NCBI GenBank assembly: GCA_947643415.1
Contig: CANRWA010000016.1
Coordinates: forward strand, 1 to 64,000
Direction: 5' to 3'
DNA: 64,000 nucleotides
DNA from: an uncultured Clostridia bacterium
GTDB lineage: Bacteria; Bacillota; Clostridia; Lachnospirales; Lachnospiraceae
The notes beneath the pieces are model-generated. The model was not told the DNA's origin and did not search any database. It worked only from the letters and a program-made list of their open reading frames with translations. Positions 62,736-64,000 of this stretch are shown in pieces; the stretch's first letter is position 1; each line of letters opens with the position of its first letter. A program made the translations under genes and the position numbers.

Positions 62736-64000
62736 TTGTACTGGAATCTGCCCACTAATTCTTTCAGCATATCAGCCTGACCTGACAATTCTTCTGAAGA
62801 GGCTGCACTTTCTTCTGAAGTAGCTGAATTGGATTCAATAACAGATGCAATCTGATTAATCCCTTCTGTAATCTGCGCCACTGCATCCGCCTGCGTATCC
62901 GATGCCTGGGCGATCTCTGCCATAGATTTATTTACTACTTTTACATTGCCGACTACATTAAGCAAAGATTCTGCCGTAGAGTTGGCAAGCTGCATTCCAT
63001 CCTCCACCGCTAAGATGGCATTCTGGATCAAATCCTTCGTATTTCTTGCAGCTTCGGAACTCTGTTCTGCCAGTACTCCAACCTGTGTGGCAACAACAGC
63101 AAATCCTCTGCCGTTTTCCCCCGCCTTCGCTGCCTCTATCGATGCATTCAGTGACAGGAGGTTTGTCTGGTCCGCTATCTCTTCAATGCTGCTGATAATC
63201 TCTGCAATCTTATCCGATGCCTCGCGGATATTGTTCATCGCCTCAATATTCTTCTTCATATGTTCATTGCTCTCGATAATCTGATCACCCATATCAGCAA
63301 CCACTTCCCTTGTCTGATCCGCATTCTTTGCATTTATGGTTATTTTCTCTGATACTTCCGTGATCGTTGCTGTCAGTTCTTCAATAGCACTTGCCTGGTC
63401 TGTCGCCCCTTCCGCCAGCAGCTGTGCTGCCCCGGACAGGTCTGTTGCGCCATTCTGTACATACTCTGCATTATTGTCAATATCTTTCATCGCTGCACTT
63501 AAGGAAGAAATAATTCCCCGGAAAGATTCACTGATCTCTGCAAAGTCCCCCTTAAAATCACCATCTACTTCAATAAGGAAATTGCCTTTTGACAATTCTG
63601 ACAGATGGCTGTCAATCTCTGTAATGACCCCTTTCAGATCCTGAACGGTCCCTGCAAGGCTGTCCATCAGCGTTGCCGTCTCATCATTAACATCTGGTAT
63701 TGGTGTATCTGAGTGAAGATCCCCCTGGGCCAGAAGGGCAAGACGGTCTACCACAGCAGAAATAGGTTTCACAATCTTTTTGCCTAGCTTATTTCCATTC
63801 CAAATGCCAAAAACAGTAAATGCAATCACAAAGATTATGGTAAATACCAGTGACAAATAGAACATTCCCATAAATTCATTCCGCACAGCAGCAATACCAA
63901 TGCTCCAGCCATTCATATCTTCAATGGGTGAATAGGCAACTACCTTGGTTTTTCCATTATAAGAATATGTTCCTGTCCCATTTTCCCCTGCAATCATCTT
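62732..64000 (-). CDS. Methyl-accepting chemotaxis protein, 5' part beyond right edge
   Basis: At least 422 codons are visible; the frame is open to the right edge and the N-terminus is missing. The visible part begins at the end of an outside Cache-like sensor (TGTYSYNGKTKVVAYSPIEDMNGWSIGI). It then has a membrane helix (YLSLVFTIIFVIAFTVFGIW), a HAMP domain (about KIVKPISAVVDRLALLAQGDL) and the long helical signalling domain with the conserved tip ADQTNLLSLNASIEAAKAGE and GRGFAVVATQVGVLAEQS. Chemoreceptors bind CheW/CheA through that tip. The Cache type often senses amino acids or organic acids. It ends QYK with no CheR pentapeptide. Confidence 0.93.
   Translation of the reverse strand, partial: KMIAGENGTGTYSYNGKTKVVAYSPIEDMNGWSIGIAAVRNEFMGMFYLSLVFTIIFVIAFTVFGIWNGNKLGKKIVKPISAVVDRLALLAQGDLHSDTPIPDVNDETATLMDSLAGTVQDLKGVITEIDSHLSELSKGNFLIEVDGDFKGDFAEISESFRGIISSLSAAMKDIDNNAEYVQNGATDLSGAAQLLAEGATDQASAIEELTATITEVSEKITINAKNADQTREVVADMGDQIIESNEHMKKNIEAMNNIREASDKIAEIISSIEEIADQTNLLSLNASIEAAKAGENGRGFAVVATQVGVLAEQSSEAARNTKDLIQNAILAVEDGMQLANSTAESLLNVVGNVKVVNKSMAEIAQASDTQADAVAQITEGINQIASVIESNSATSEESAASSEELSGQADMLKELVGRFQYK

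Overview
The window looks like the chromosome of an anaerobic Firmicute of the class Clostridia, most probably a gut Lachnospiraceae member. The grounds are a Gram-positive PolC replicase, strong GGAGG ribosome-binding sites, a monomeric ferredoxin-type [FeFe] hydrogenase, AgrA/AgrC-like LytTR two-component systems, TnpV and IS200 debris, and a TetM-like GTPase fused to a NYN nuclease. Genus and species cannot be read from the sequence alone. All calls rest on reading the translations and motifs; no database search was run.

Layout. (1) 1-8583 is an AT-rich accessory zone: a partial Lnt-like acyltransferase, a tyrosine recombinase plus IS91-type HUH transposase module, two decayed IS200-type tnpA genes, two AT-rich genes (a zinc-ribbon membrane protein and a secreted Big_2 protein), a phage-tail-like fragment and a 48-nt tRNA-like hairpin. 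It ends at the 3' side of tRNA-Pro(GGG), a plausible integration hotspot. (2) 8584-25505 is housekeeping and signalling: an HD hydrolase, aroE, a RelE-fold membrane protein, asnB, a hydrogenase, a LytTR two-component system, a zinc-ribbon/TPM pair, a lipoprotein, a hybrid histidine kinase with its receiver, a MATE exporter and tRNA-Glu(CTC). (3) 25576-29379 is a second accessory pocket: an Rpn-type nuclease, a broken tnpV remnant, an orphan HipA-like kinase, a 237-nt compound palindrome and a small membrane protein. (4) 29369-42118 is the core block on the minus strand: polC, ispG, rseP, dxr, cdsA, uppS, frr, pyrH, a bactofilin and a polysaccharide deacetylase. It joins isoprenoid supply, undecaprenyl carrier, CDP-DAG, translation recycling, UMP and cell-envelope functions.

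(5) 42264-46636 holds a second LytTR system, a frameshifted ART-like gene, a HAD phosphatase, and a PadR regulator with a DUF1048-type membrane partner. (6) 46881-59812 is a co-directional minus-strand island: a 767-aa cNMP-binding-domain protein, a lipoprotein, a GAF/degenerate-GGDEF/EAL protein, a LytTR regulator and kinase, a two-subunit ABC exporter, and a second lipoprotein similar to the first. It reads as one sensing and export unit and is the best candidate here for an undescribed system. (7) 59993-64000 carries the TetM-like GTPase fused to a Rae1/YacP-like NYN nuclease, and the 3' part of a methyl-accepting chemotaxis protein.

Non-coding structure is rich. There are at least three families of intergenic palindromes (GGCGCC-core repeats, CACCTGTG repeats and a 167-nt hairpin), a palindrome that could hide the asnB ribosome-binding site, an inverted repeat around the GTPase-NYN promoter, and a 24-nt motif shared by two promoter regions.
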